A program made the position numbers and the translations under genes. Shown piece after piece: positions 41,977 through 49,919 of a stretch of 64,000 nucleotides of DNA. Positions within the stretch are counted from its first letter, which is position 1; every line of letters starts with the position of its first letter. The notes beneath the pieces were generated by a model. The model was not told where the DNA came from. It saw nothing but the letters and a program-made list of their open reading frames with translations, and ran no database searches. Source of the DNA: Colivicinus sp022776215 (lineage in GTDB: Bacteria > Bacillota_I > Bacilli_A > Erysipelotrichales > Erysipelotrichaceae); contig JALFIR010000006.1 of assembly GCA_022776215.1 (NCBI GenBank), forward strand, positions 49,439-113,438, written 5' to 3'.

Positions 41977-42567
41977 ATGAGATTAAAAGAACTTTTGATA
42001 CAGTATGAAACTGATAATGAAAAAAACCATAATGAAGTAGCTAAGGAGCTTGGTGTGTCTTTATCAACTTATTATCGTTGGCTTAATGGAGAGAGTACTA
42101 TGCTTAAAAAAGGTACGATTGAGAAGTTATCTAAGGTTTTAGATTATGATATCGAAACTGTCATCATGCAAGAAGAAAGGATTAAACCAATTGCCGGTTT
42201 TGTGAAGGCTGGTTACGATTTGTTGGCTGATGAAAATATAGAAGGGTATGTAGAACTTGGACAAGCTGATGCCAATAGAGGGGATTATTTTGTAAGAATT
42301 TGTGGCGATTCAATGATAGGTTCTCACATCTATGATGGTGATTTGGTTTATGTAGCTAAGTCTGATACTGTAAGTTCTGGTCAAATTGCGGTTGTACTTG
42401 TTGGCGATGAAGTAACTCTTAAGAAAGTCTATTATAAGAACGATTTGATGATTCTTGAGGCTAGCAATCCTGAATATGAGTCAAGGTTTTTTACTAAGCA
42501 GGAAATTGTTGACTTACCTGTAAGAATAATGGGTGTTGTGAGATTTGTAAGAAGAGATTTTAGTTAA
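41977..42567 (+). CDS. XRE-S24 self-cleaving repressor (HdiR/LexA-like)
   Basis: This 196-residue regulator joins an N-terminal helix-turn-helix (about 17-60, EVAKELGVSLSTYYRWL) to a C-terminal S24 peptidase domain. The cleavage site is Ala78-Gly79 in VKAGYD, the nucleophile is Ser112 in CGDSM and the general base is Lys149 in VTLKK. It should be cleaved on RecA filaments after DNA damage, which would derepress the divergent polymerase-YolD operon, as HdiR does for umuC-type genes in lactococci. The HTH is XRE type, unlike LexA's winged helix. Regulation is inferred. Confidence 0.87.
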   Translation: MRLKELLIQYETDNEKNHNEVAKELGVSLSTYYRWLNGESTMLKKGTIEKLSKVLDYDIETVIMQEERIKPIAGFVKAGYDLLADENIEGYVELGQADANRGDYFVRICGDSMIGSHIYDGDLVYVAKSDTVSSGQIAVVLVGDEVTLKKVYYKNDLMILEASNPEYESRFFTKQEIVDLPVRIMGVVRFVRRDFS

Positions 42568-42571
42568 ATAA

Positions 42572-42600
42572 AAGGTGATTTATTCATCACCTTATAATTT
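42572..42600. terminator. Bidirectional terminator between repressor and ispG
   Basis: Stem AAGGTGAT/ATCACCTT (42572-42579, 42586-42593) with loop TTATTC overlaps the ispG stop codon. It has a TTTTATTT tail on the minus strand and a T-rich tail on the plus strand. Confidence 0.8.
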
Positions 42601-43632
42601 TTCTATTTCTTCTTTTAAGACTCTGACAACATCTTCTTGTGGTATTGATCTAATGATTTCACCTTTCTTAATAAGAAGCGCACAATCCTTACCACCAGCT
42701 ACACCAATATCGGCACGTTTAGCTTCCAAAGGTCCATTAACTGGGCAACCCATGATGGCAACGTTGATGTCTTTGTGAACATTTTCAAGATATTTTTCCA
42801 TTTCTTTAACGATAGGCAACATATCATATTGGATACGGCCACAAGTTGGGCAAGAAATTAAATTGGCAACATCTTTCTTAAGACCGCAGTTTCTTAAAAG
42901 TTTTTTAGCTACCATGATTTCCTTAACTGGATCATCACTGATAGAAATTCTAATAGTATCACCAATACCATCTAATAATAGATTGCCTAGGGCTAATGAT
43001 GATTTGATGGCACTATCGATAAGACCACCAGCTTCAGTAACACCTAGATGTAAAGGATAATTGAATTCTTTACTAGCTAATTTATAGGCGTTGATACATT
43101 CAATTGGGTCTGATGATTTAAATGATAGGCAGATATCGTGAAAGTCATTGGCTTCTAAGATTCTTAAATGGTCTTTTGCACTTTCAATCATCGCTTCTTC
43201 TGAGTGTTTGTACTTTTTGTTTAAAGAACCACCATTTATGCCGATTCTAATCGGTATATGTCTTTCCTTACATAGGTTAACGATTTCTACAATCTTGTCT
43301 TCGTTTTCAATATTACCTGGATTTAATCTAATCTTATCAGTACCACTGTTGATGGCAGCTATCGCAAAATCAGGATTAAAGTGAATATCAGATACGATAG
43401 GGATGCTGATTTCTTTTTTGATTTCTTTAATTGCCTTGGCATCTTCTAATTCTAGAATAGCGACTCTTACAATGTCGCATCCTGCTTCTTCTAATTCTTT
43501 AATTTGTTTAACAGTTGCTTGTACATCCTTGGTTTTAGTGTTAGTCATTGATTGAATGACTACTTTGTTTTGGCCACCTATTTGAACACCACCAACATTG
43601 ATGGGTCTTGTTGTTTCTCTTCTTGTTGTCAT
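42592..43632 (-). CDS. ispG: 4-hydroxy-3-methylbut-2-enyl diphosphate synthase (IspG/GcpE)
   Basis: This 346-residue MEP-pathway enzyme reduces MEcPP to HMBPP. It has the TIM-barrel start RRETTRPINVGGVQIGG. The [4Fe-4S] ligands lie in ISCPTCGRIQ and in the later GCPVNGPLEA region. It shows that isoprenoids are made by the MEP route. It overlaps csoR by 4 bp and appears to be the last gene of the copper operon, an unusual location for a labile Fe-S enzyme. Confidence 0.95.
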   Translation of the reverse strand: MTTRRETTRPINVGGVQIGGQNKVVIQSMTNTKTKDVQATVKQIKELEEAGCDIVRVAILELEDAKAIKEIKKEISIPIVSDIHFNPDFAIAAINSGTDKIRLNPGNIENEDKIVEIVNLCKERHIPIRIGINGGSLNKKYKHSEEAMIESAKDHLRILEANDFHDICLSFKSSDPIECINAYKLASKEFNYPLHLGVTEAGGLIDSAIKSSLALGNLLLDGIGDTIRISISDDPVKEIMVAKKLLRNCGLKKDVANLISCPTCGRIQYDMLPIVKEMEKYLENVHKDINVAIMGCPVNGPLEAKRADIGVAGGKDCALLIKKGEIIRSIPQEDVVRVLKEEIEKL

Positions 43633-43886
43633 ACTTGTTTCTCCAATGCTTTTATGATTTCATCTACCTTTGACTCATCGCCTGCCAAGATGCCTTCTCT
43701 TACACAATTATCAATATGATTTTTAAGAATCAAATTATTAGTTTTTTTAAGTAATGATCTTGTTGCGGATAATTGGTCTGATACATCTAGACAATAGCGA
43801 TCTTCGTCAATCATCTTTATTATCCCATCAAGTTGACCTCTTGCGATATTAAGATACTTTTTTATCTTATCTTTATCTTTAGTCAT
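43629..43886 (-). CDS. csoR: CsoR-family copper-sensing repressor
   Basis: This 85-residue all-helical repressor has the Cu(I) ligand set Cys32, His57 and Cys61 (C-x24-H-x3-C). Copper binding releases it from DNA. The likely operator is the 17-bp C/G palindrome in front of copA. It overlaps copA by 8 bp and ispG by 4 bp, so the operon is autoregulated. Confidence 0.92.
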   Translation of the reverse strand: MTKDKDKIKKYLNIARGQLDGIIKMIDEDRYCLDVSDQLSATRSLLKKTNNLILKNHIDNCVREGILAGDESKVDEIIKALEKQV

Positions 43887-44085
43887 TAATAATATCCTTG
43901 ACTTCGTAACCTAATTCTTCAATTGTATCCTTGATTGTTTCATCATCTAGTGAAGTATTTTTAATATAAGCCTTCTTATCCTCTAGACTAACAGTGGCGT
44001 CACATCCTAAACCTGTTAAGGCATCTAGTACATGCTTAACACAGTTTTTACACATCATTCCTTCAATTAATACAGTTTTGTTCAT
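43879..44085 (-). CDS. Possible internally started CopZ-like copper chaperone
   Basis: An in-frame ATG inside copA opens a 68-residue heavy-metal-associated domain, the full length of a free CopZ, with Cu-binding CKNC. AGAGGAA lies 10 nt before it (AGGA at 44099-44096). Separate translation would give a free chaperone from the same mRNA. This is a hypothesis; it may only be a fused domain that kept the old ribosome binding site. Confidence 0.35.
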   Translation of the reverse strand: MNKTVLIEGMMCKNCVKHVLDALTGLGCDATVSLEDKKAYIKNTSLDDETIKDTIEELGYEVKDIIND

Positions 44086-46203
44086 AAGTTTAATTTCCTC
44101 TTTCTTTACATTATATATTCTTAGCGCATTAGCTAACACAAACATTGATGATACCCACATGGAAATAGCTCCAATCATGGGATTTAATTTTAGCCCATAA
44201 CTATTATAGAAAAGTCCTGCCGCAATAGGAATACATACTGTATTGTAGCCAAGTGCCCAGAATAGGTTTTCTTTGATGATTCTAAAAGTTTTCTTGCTCA
44301 AATCATAAAGAAATGAAATATCATTTAAATCGTTTTTCATTAAGATGACATCAGAACTAGCACTAGCTATATCACTGGCGTTTTTAATAGTGATAGAAAC
44401 ATCAGCTGCTGATAGGGCAATAGAATCATTAACACCATCACCAACCATAGCCGTTATTCCTTTTTGGCTTAAGACTAATTCGTTCTTGTCTTCTGGTTTT
44501 ACTTCATACTTATAGTCTTTAATCTTTAATAAGTTAGCTATTTTAGTAGCGGCTATCTTATTATCACCAGTGCACATAATCGGATTGATATTTCTTTTCT
44601 TTAGATTCTCTATAGCTATCTTAGAAGTGTCTCTTAGAATATCACTTAAATAGACAATACCCATTAATTCATCGTTTTTGCTTAGGGCAATAGATGAATA
44701 GTTGTTCTCTTCGATGTTGACTAATTTACTATTGCCTACTAAGTAGATATCATCACCTTTGATGGCTTTAACGCCAAGTCCTGGTATAAAAGTAATTGAA
44801 TCAAAAGAAATATTACCATTTGGATATTTATCTACTATCGCTTTGGCAATAGGGTGGTTTTGAGTCTTTTCAATCGAAGATAAATAATTAATAAATTCAT
44901 CATCAATGATTTTTGTTTCTACTACATTTAATTTATTTTGAGTTAGAGTACCTGTCTTATCAAAGATGACTATATCTAACTTACCAGCTACTTCTAAGAT
45001 TTCTGGTTTTTTGATTAGAATTCCTTGTTGAGCACTTCTTCCAGTGGCTACCGCAATGGCAGCAGGTGTTGCTAGTCCTAGGGCGCAAGGACAGCTGATT
45101 ACTAGTACTGATAGGGCAAAGTTAAGACTTAGTTCCATGTTTTTACTGATAATCATCCAGATTATAAAGGTAATAAGTGAGATGCCAATTACTGTAAACA
45201 CAAAGTATTTAGAGATATTGTCCGCAAATCTTTCAACAGGTATCTTTTCATTACTTGCTTTCTTTGTTAGATTAATAATCTTAGAAAGAACCGTAGTACT
45301 GGCACTCTTGGTTACTTGTACATTGATAGTACCTAAGGTATTGATGGTTCCTCCAATTACCTCATCACCAACTGTCTTATTTACTGGTAAAGATTCACCA
45401 GTAATCATTGATTCATCGATTGATGAGCTACCATTTATGATTACGCCATCTCTTGGTACTGATTCTCCTGGTTTGATGATGACAATATCATTCCTTTTTA
45501 AATCGTTGATAGATATTAATTCTTCCTTGCCATCTTTTAATAAGTGAGCATTCATAGGTATTAAAGTGGTCAAGCCTCTAATGATTTTAGTAGTCTTAGC
45601 TTTCGTGTTACCTTCGATATATTTGCCTAATTTGACAATAGTAATCGTCATGGCTGCTGTTTCAAAATATAGATGATAAGAAGTATCGCCTAAATTTATC
45701 TTATATAGGGCATAGATTGAATAGATAAATGAGACAGCACTTGATAGGGCAACAAGGGAGTCCATGTTAGGGCTTAATGATGATAATGCCTTGAAGCCTG
45801 ATTTGAAGGTGTGGATATTAATTACTATGACTATTGAGGCTAATATCATTTGAAATAATTGGTTTAGACTAATGCCAACCATTATATCAGGGTCGATACT
45901 ATTGTCCATTTTTATCATTGATAGACACATTAGGATAATGGATAAGATAATAGAGATAATTAAATATAATTTATCTTTATTAAGTTTCTTTTCCTTGTTT
46001 AGTAATAATTTGTAACCTGCCTTATCTACTACTTCTTCTAATGTTGTTTCATTTACTTTGGTTTCATCAAAGTCTACAGTAACTTCGTTGTCTAGAAGAT
46101 TAACTACAGCATTGTTGACACCACTTGTCTTGTTTAAAGCTTTTTCAACATTGGCTTTGCATATAACACAGGTCATTCCTTTGACTTCGTATGTTTTTTC
46201 CAT
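43879..46203 (-). CDS. copA: Copper-exporting P1B-type ATPase with C-terminal CopZ-like domain
   Basis: This 774-residue pump has an N-terminal heavy-metal domain (GMTCVIC, Cys12 and Cys15), then eight TM helices with the CPC metal site in ISCPCALGLATP. Phosphorylation motif DKTGTLTQNK, the HP motif in QNHPIAKAI and hinge GDGVNDSIALS are present. It exports Cu(I). Unusually, after the last TM helix the frame runs through KKEEIKL into a second complete heavy-metal domain (706-774, GMMCKNC), which resembles a separate CopZ chaperone. An ATG at that junction (44085) has AGGA 10 nt upstream. GGAG precedes the main start. Confidence 0.94.
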   Translation of the reverse strand: MEKTYEVKGMTCVICKANVEKALNKTSGVNNAVVNLLDNEVTVDFDETKVNETTLEEVVDKAGYKLLLNKEKKLNKDKLYLIISIILSIILMCLSMIKMDNSIDPDIMVGISLNQLFQMILASIVIVINIHTFKSGFKALSSLSPNMDSLVALSSAVSFIYSIYALYKINLGDTSYHLYFETAAMTITIVKLGKYIEGNTKAKTTKIIRGLTTLIPMNAHLLKDGKEELISINDLKRNDIVIIKPGESVPRDGVIINGSSSIDESMITGESLPVNKTVGDEVIGGTINTLGTINVQVTKSASTTVLSKIINLTKKASNEKIPVERFADNISKYFVFTVIGISLITFIIWMIISKNMELSLNFALSVLVISCPCALGLATPAAIAVATGRSAQQGILIKKPEILEVAGKLDIVIFDKTGTLTQNKLNVVETKIIDDEFINYLSSIEKTQNHPIAKAIVDKYPNGNISFDSITFIPGLGVKAIKGDDIYLVGNSKLVNIEENNYSSIALSKNDELMGIVYLSDILRDTSKIAIENLKKRNINPIMCTGDNKIAATKIANLLKIKDYKYEVKPEDKNELVLSQKGITAMVGDGVNDSIALSAADVSITIKNASDIASASSDVILMKNDLNDISFLYDLSKKTFRIIKENLFWALGYNTVCIPIAAGLFYNSYGLKLNPMIGAISMWVSSMFVLANALRIYNVKKEEIKLMNKTVLIEGMMCKNCVKHVLDALTGLGCDATVSLEDKKAYIKNTSLDDETIKDTIEELGYEVKDIIND

Positions 46204-46214
46204 AAATATTCTCC

Positions 46215-46231
46215 ATACCCCCTGGGGGTAT
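46215..46231 (-). promoter_or_regulatory. CsoR operator candidate
   Basis: ATACCCCC-T-GGGGGTAT is a perfect 8+1+8 palindrome and stands out in this AT-rich sequence. It lies just downstream of the copA -10, where CsoR binding would block initiation. C/G-rich palindromes of this kind are typical CsoR sites. Confidence 0.8.
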
Positions 46232-46235
46232 TCTT

Positions 46236-46264
46236 ATTGTATTTCTATATAACGCATGAGTCAA
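46236..46264 (-). promoter_or_regulatory. copA-csoR-ispG promoter
   Basis: On the minus strand: -35 TTGACT (46264-46259), a 17-bp spacer and -10 TACAAT (46241-46236), followed by the CsoR palindrome. Confidence 0.8.
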
Positions 46265-46275
46265 TTATTTTTTTG

Positions 46276-46281
46276 TATAAT
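46276..46281 (+). promoter_or_regulatory. -10 box of leaderless dnaE promoter
   Basis: TATAAT ends 6 nt before ATG 46288. It is divergent from the copA promoter and has no ribosome binding site. Confidence 0.6.
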
Positions 46282-46287
46282 TGATGT

Positions 46288-49260
46288 ATGGCTAGTCTAC
46301 TTTATGTAAGAAGTGTATATAGTTTACTTTCGAGTATGTGCACGATTCCAAGAATGGTTAAAAAGGCTAAGGAGAAGGGGTATTCTTCTATTGGCCTTGT
46401 TGATAAGAATGTCTTGTCTGGGGCAATGAGTTTTTATAATGAATGTTTAAAAGAAAATATTAAGCCGGTTATTGGGCTTGAAGTGGATGTTAACGTTGAT
46501 AGAATCGTTAGTGTTATTTTGTATGCTAAAGATGATTTTGGTTTTCAAAATCTTATGCGACTATCAACTTGTGTTAATACAAGTGCTGATAAGGTGCTTG
46601 ATTTAGATACTTTTAATAAGTATCGTGATCATAATTTTGTGGTGATTAAGTCAGAGGATGTTCCTTATTTTGATAGTGAAGATATCAATAATAGTATTAA
46701 GAAAGAAAAGGAAATATTTGGCGATCATTTGGTGGCTTTCTTAGACTCAGACATGGCTGGTAATGTAAGAAGAGATGATGAATTAAGGCCTTTATTAAAT
46801 GAGAATAAGATAAAGATTATAAAGATGTCTACAACTCTTTATATTGAAGAGGATGATTATATCGCTTATGAGGTTTTAAAATGCATAAGGGATAAGAGGA
46901 CATTAGAAGAGAATGCTTATTATGAAAAGGATCGTCAGATTAAGGATGTTTTTGACTTTGATGACGAATTTAAGAACTGCGATATTTTAGCTAATAATTG
47001 TAATGTGAAGATGGCTTTTAGGACTTCTTTGCCTGAATTTAAGACACCTAATGATGTTTCTTCAAAAGATTATTTAAGTGCTTTGTGTAAAGAAGGCTTA
47101 AAGAGAAGGCTTAAGAATCGTTTGACTAATGAATATATAAGTAGGCTTCAATATGAGCTTGATGTCATTATTAAGATGCATTTTGAGGATTACTTTTTGA
47201 TTGTCTATGACTTTATCTTGTATGCGAAGAAAAAGGGAATTATGGTTGGTCCTGGTAGAGGTAGTGCTGCTGGTTCTTTGGTTTCGTATTGTCTTGGTAT
47301 TACGGAGATTGATCCGATTAAGTATGGTTTGTTGTTTGAAAGATTTTTAAATCCTGAGCGAATTTCAATGCCGGATATTGATACTGACTTCCCAGATGAT
47401 AGAAGGGATGAGGTGGTTGCTTATGTTAAAGAGAAGTATGGTAAGGATCATGTGGGTCATATTATTACATATGGTACTTTAAAGACTAAGCAGGTCTTAA
47501 GGGATGTAGCAAGAGTTTTAAAGTATACAACGGTGGAGACTGATAGTATCGCTAAGCTTATTCCTAATAGTTTGAACACTTCCCTGATGGATGCTTATAA
47601 TACAATTCCTTTGTTTAATCAAAAGATCAATAGTGATAAGAAGTATCAATTCTTGTTTGAGATAGCTTTAAAGCTTGAGGGTAATCCTCGTCATGAGTCT
47701 ACCCATGCGGCTGGTATTGTCTTTTCTAAGAACGTTTTATCTGATGTGGTTCCAATGATTTCGATAGAAAGTGATTTGGATTCTACCCAATATAGTGCTG
47801 AGTATCTTGAGGACTTGGGTTTAATTAAGATGGATTTCTTGGGGTTAAGAAATCTTGGCATTATTGCGGAAATTATGGATGATATTAATCCTAAGTTTGA
47901 TATTAATAGGATTCCTTTGAACGACAAGAAGACTTTTGAATTGATTTCTAATGTGAATTTGTTGGGTGTTTTCCAATTAGAGTCTAATGGTATGCAGAAT
48001 TTGGCTAGAAGGATGCGTCCTAATTCTTTTGAAGAATTATCGATGATGATAGCTTTGTTTAGACCAGGTCCTATGGAGAATATTCCTGCATTTTTAGAGA
48101 ATCGTGCTCATAGAGATAGGATTAAGTATTTAACCAAAGAATTAGAGCCTATTTTAAAAGAGACCTATGGGATTATTGTTTATCAAGAACAGATTATGTC
48201 AATTGCGCGTAAGCTAGCAAACTTTTCTTATGGTAAGGCTGATGTTTTAAGAAGGGCGATGTCTAAAAAGAAGGCTAAGGAACTAGAAAAGCTTAAGCCT
48301 GAGTTTATAGATGGTTGTTTAAAAAATGGCTATGATATAAGTTTGGCTAATGAGTTGTATGAATTGATATTGCGTTTTGCGAATTATGGTTTTAATAAGT
48401 CACATTCAATCGCTTATGGCTTGGTGGCTTATCGCATGGCTTATTTGAAGGCTAATTATCCTTTGTATTTTTATAAGGCTTTACTTAATGGTGCGATTGG
48501 TGCTAGTGAAAAGACTTATGCTTATATCAAGGAGATAAGGGGCAGAAATATTGGTTTACTCGGTTTATCTATTAATAAGTCAACTAATGAGTATCAAATA
48601 GTTGATGATAAGATTTTGTTGCCTTTAAGTATTTGTAAGGATGTTGGTAGTGCTAATGTTTCTAAGATTATGGAAGCTAAGCCTTTTACGTCTTATGTTG
48701 ATGCGATTTGTAAGTTAACTGAAGAAGGCGTGGATATTAAGGCTTTGACTAGTTTGATTGCGTCTGGTGCTTTTGATGAGTTTGGTTTGAGCAGATATTC
48801 AATGGCTCTTAATTTAAGTAGGGTTATTCAATATGCTAATTCTACCAATGGTTTGAATTTGTTTGGTGGTGATGATGCGCCAATTATTGAAAATCATCCT
48901 GATGATATGATGGTTTTGGCTTCTAAGGAAAAGGAAGTTTTGGGCTTTTATTTTAAGTTTGATCCAATCGAGAGAGTTAAACAAAAGTATCATATAAGTG
49001 TTCCTTCTATTAGTGAGATAAAGATGGGTAGTGCCTGTGGTTTTGGTCAGATTGTGCGTATCAAACAGATTAGGACTAAGAAGGGACAAAGGATGTGTTT
49101 TGTGGATGTCAATGATGAGAGTGCTTCTATTTCGTTGGCGGTTATGCCTAATATTTATGATCAATATATAGAGGGTTTAAATAAGGCTCATTATGTTTAT
49201 TTTGAGGGTAAGAAGGAGAGAGAGTATTCGCTTCTTGTAAGAAAGATGGTGTTGTATTGA
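46288..49260 (+). CDS. dnaE: DNA polymerase III alpha subunit, DnaE type
   Basis: This 990-residue polymerase is shorter than typical DnaE (about 1,100). The PHP domain is degenerate: YVRSVYSLL replaces the usual HxHSxYSLL and VDKNVL replaces the TDH-type motif, so metal binding and any exonuclease are probably lost. Catalytic palm motifs are intact: GPGRGSAAGSLVSYCLG and PDIDTDFPDDRR. The fingers, HhH and OB regions follow, with an OB segment at the end (SACGFGQIVRIKQIRTKKGQ, 945-965). In Firmicutes DnaE extends primers for PolC. It starts a leaderless unit that includes the next three genes; the stop overlaps the regulator start by 1 nt. Confidence 0.93.
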   Translation: MASLLYVRSVYSLLSSMCTIPRMVKKAKEKGYSSIGLVDKNVLSGAMSFYNECLKENIKPVIGLEVDVNVDRIVSVILYAKDDFGFQNLMRLSTCVNTSADKVLDLDTFNKYRDHNFVVIKSEDVPYFDSEDINNSIKKEKEIFGDHLVAFLDSDMAGNVRRDDELRPLLNENKIKIIKMSTTLYIEEDDYIAYEVLKCIRDKRTLEENAYYEKDRQIKDVFDFDDEFKNCDILANNCNVKMAFRTSLPEFKTPNDVSSKDYLSALCKEGLKRRLKNRLTNEYISRLQYELDVIIKMHFEDYFLIVYDFILYAKKKGIMVGPGRGSAAGSLVSYCLGITEIDPIKYGLLFERFLNPERISMPDIDTDFPDDRRDEVVAYVKEKYGKDHVGHIITYGTLKTKQVLRDVARVLKYTTVETDSIAKLIPNSLNTSLMDAYNTIPLFNQKINSDKKYQFLFEIALKLEGNPRHESTHAAGIVFSKNVLSDVVPMISIESDLDSTQYSAEYLEDLGLIKMDFLGLRNLGIIAEIMDDINPKFDINRIPLNDKKTFELISNVNLLGVFQLESNGMQNLARRMRPNSFEELSMMIALFRPGPMENIPAFLENRAHRDRIKYLTKELEPILKETYGIIVYQEQIMSIARKLANFSYGKADVLRRAMSKKKAKELEKLKPEFIDGCLKNGYDISLANELYELILRFANYGFNKSHSIAYGLVAYRMAYLKANYPLYFYKALLNGAIGASEKTYAYIKEIRGRNIGLLGLSINKSTNEYQIVDDKILLPLSICKDVGSANVSKIMEAKPFTSYVDAICKLTEEGVDIKALTSLIASGAFDEFGLSRYSMALNLSRVIQYANSTNGLNLFGGDDAPIIENHPDDMMVLASKEKEVLGFYFKFDPIERVKQKYHISVPSISEIKMGSACGFGQIVRIKQIRTKKGQRMCFVDVNDESASISLAVMPNIYDQYIEGLNKAHYVYFEGKKEREYSLLVRKMVLY

Positions 49261-49919
49261 TGAAGATATTAATAGTTGATGATGAGATTAGAATTCGTGA
49301 AGTAGTTAAAGAGTATGCTTTGGTTAATGGTTATGTTTGTGATGAGGCAAGTGATGGCAAGAGTGCTGTTAATATGGCTTTAGCTACTGATTACGATTGT
49401 ATTATCTTGGATATTATGATGCCGGTTATGGATGGCTTTGAGGCTTGTAAGAAGATTAAGGAAGTCAAGGATACACCGATTATTATGCTTAGTGCAAGAC
49501 AGGAAGAAGATGATAAGCTTTTTAGTTTTAATATGGGTGTTGATGATTATGTGACTAAGCCTTTTTCTCCTAAGGAGTTGATGGCTAGAATTAAGGCCAT
49601 TATGGCAAGACATAATAAACACGAGAATGAGAAGTTTATTTATAAGGGTTTGGTTTGTGATTTTGATGCCCGTGAAGTTTATATTGATAAAGATAGGGTT
49701 AATTTGACTCCTAAGGAAAAGGAATTGTTGTTTTATTTTATTGATAATAAGAATATTGTTTTGTCACGTGATAAAATATCTCGAGCAGTTTGGAAGATGG
49801 ATTATATTGAGGGTGATCGTTCCGTGGATACTCATGTGAAGATGCTTAGGAAAAATCTTGGCGAGTATCGTGATTTGATTTGTACAGAAAGAGGATTGGG
49901 TTACAAGTTTGCGATTTAA
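49260..49919 (+). CDS. OmpR/PhoB-family response regulator
   Basis: This 219-residue regulator has a receiver with D7-D8 and phosphoacceptor D51 in IILDIMMP, the Lys in DYVTKPFSP, then a winged helix (about 125-218) ending ERGLGYKFAI. The ATG at 49260 overlaps the dnaE stop (TGATG), which indicates coupling. The sensor kinase follows with an 11-bp overlap. Its targets are unknown; linkage of a two-component system to dnaE is not a familiar order. Confidence 0.9.
   Translation: MKILIVDDEIRIREVVKEYALVNGYVCDEASDGKSAVNMALATDYDCIILDIMMPVMDGFEACKKIKEVKDTPIIMLSARQEEDDKLFSFNMGVDDYVTKPFSPKELMARIKAIMARHNKHENEKFIYKGLVCDFDAREVYIDKDRVNLTPKEKELLFYFIDNKNIVLSRDKISRAVWKMDYIEGDRSVDTHVKMLRKNLGEYRDLICTERGLGYKFAI

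Noticed and set aside
45044..45547. Open frame antisense to copA
   Set aside because: It lies opposite conserved CopA motifs, has no promoter or ribosome binding site and no recognisable domain.
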